From Jaltomata sinuosa (taxonomy: Eukaryota; Streptophyta; Magnoliopsida; Solanales; Solanaceae), in the NCBI GenBank assembly GCA_003996215.1, contig QJPP01000315.1:107528-171527 (forward strand): DNA of 64,000 bases, given 5' to 3'. The stretch's first letter is position 1. The number at the start of each line of letters is the position of its first letter. Positions 63,247 through 64,000 of this stretch are shown here, piece by piece. The notes under the pieces are model-generated. The model saw only the letters and a program-made list of their open reading frames with translations, had not been told where the DNA came from and did not search any database. Made by a program: the position numbers and the translations under genes.

Positions 63247-64000
63247 TGTCACGACCCAATTTCTCGGTCATGATGGATCCTACAACCCCCGGTAGGTGAA
63301 CCAATCCCCGTAGCCCAGAACAGTTAGTAATGGGCTACTATCTAGCAAATAAGGGAACAAGATGAATAAAATAGATAACAGGGATATAAATATATACATA
63401 TGCGGAAACTAAACCAAACCCCAAGACCTGGTATCATAGTACAGAGCCAAACTATATACATGGAGTACAAATAAACCGAAAAGAATATATACAGATGTCT
63501 CTGAATGGTAATAGAGTACATGAAGCAAAAGATAAACTAAAGCTAAGCTCCGATCGCCAAGAGCTCACCCTCAGCCTGAAGTAGTCCTCAACAGATCTCC
63601 AAGCACGAATCGCAGTGACCTAACGGCGATGGCCCACGCTAGGGTCTGCACCCAAAGATGCAGGGGGTAGGGGTGAGCACCAAATGCGAAGCATAAGGTA
63701 CCCAGTAGGTATCATAGGCCGACTGGGAACATATAAGATAAAAGTGTAGTAATAGACAGAATAGAAGCAAGTAGTCACAGAAATCAACGAAAGGTACACA
63801 GGAACTAGCCCAGAGGGAAATCAACAGAACCACATATGAGGCTAGTAAGCAGAATATACACACCATAGGCACAGGTGAAAGTAAGAAATAACGCACCTGG
63901 GGTCCTTGCAATAACAGTGTATATAAATAAGTTTACGAAATGGACGGTATACCGGTAACCTTAAGTGTAAGAAGAAGAGAGAAAGAGTAATAATAGGCAT
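63247..64000 (-). repeat. Family D LTR end, minus strand, running off the window
   Basis: It starts TGTCACGACCCAATTTC and matches, in reverse complement, 30912 down to about 30115 of the solo LTR, with few differences by eye. The left neighbour is pararetrovirus coat sequence with no primer site, so this is the outer end of a 3' LTR or of a solo LTR. The rest lies outside the window. The 90-codon frame at 63911-63639 is LTR sequence, not a gene. Confidence 0.87.

Overview
The window is repeat-dense plant nuclear DNA, most likely from a Solanaceae genome (tomato/potato/pepper/tobacco group). The reasons are the Tekay/Del-type Ty3/gypsy chromoviruses primed by initiator tRNA-Met, Athila-type Ty3/gypsy remnants primed by tRNA-Asp, a plant L1 LINE, a TRIM element, a hAT-type element and an integrated solendovirus-like pararetrovirus. 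The family-level placement is inference from element types. I found no convincing single-copy host gene, tRNA gene or rRNA gene. The layout fits a pericentromeric or other heterochromatic block built by repeated nesting.

Layout, left half. 1-8573 is a tandem chromovirus (element A): internal region, shared LTR (4495-5582), a second truncated internal region, then a longer LTR ending at 8573. 8574-9168 and 19513-25130 are Athila debris. It was split by a complete minus-strand chromovirus (element C, 9169-19512) that has both LTRs, PBS, PPT and a 5-bp target duplication TGGGT. The Athila debris includes a head-to-head inverted pair of gag 5' ends (22966-24237) and a minus-strand pol fragment (24364-25130). 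25191-39430 is a rearranged plus-strand chromovirus (element B). Its LTR was invaded by a solo LTR of another family (element D, 27611-30912), and its RT-RNase H-integrase segment is duplicated in tandem.

Layout, right half. 39494-52495 is an L1-type LINE. It is interrupted by a hAT-like element (42756-49073, 8-bp duplication GTGAGAAA), which is itself interrupted by a compact LTR retrotransposon (43309-48776, 5-bp duplication ACCAG). That innermost element is the most interesting object here. It has one uninterrupted 1078-codon ORF with a zinc knuckle, a retropepsin-like segment and a roughly 500-residue C-terminal region I do not recognise, and no reverse transcriptase, RNase H or integrase. 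55502-56040 is a tandem TRIM (three LTRs, two internal domains, duplication TAATA). 56640-63246 is a decayed endogenous pararetrovirus on the minus strand, slightly more than one genome round, cut at 63247 by a reversed LTR of family D that runs off the window.

How the parts relate. Almost every coding region is broken by stops, frameshifts or truncation. The main open frames left are the 1078-codon ORF and the 504-codon protease/reverse transcriptase frame of the pararetrovirus. Relative ages can be read from nesting: LINE, then hAT, then the 1078-codon element; Athila, then element C; element B, then the family D solo LTR.
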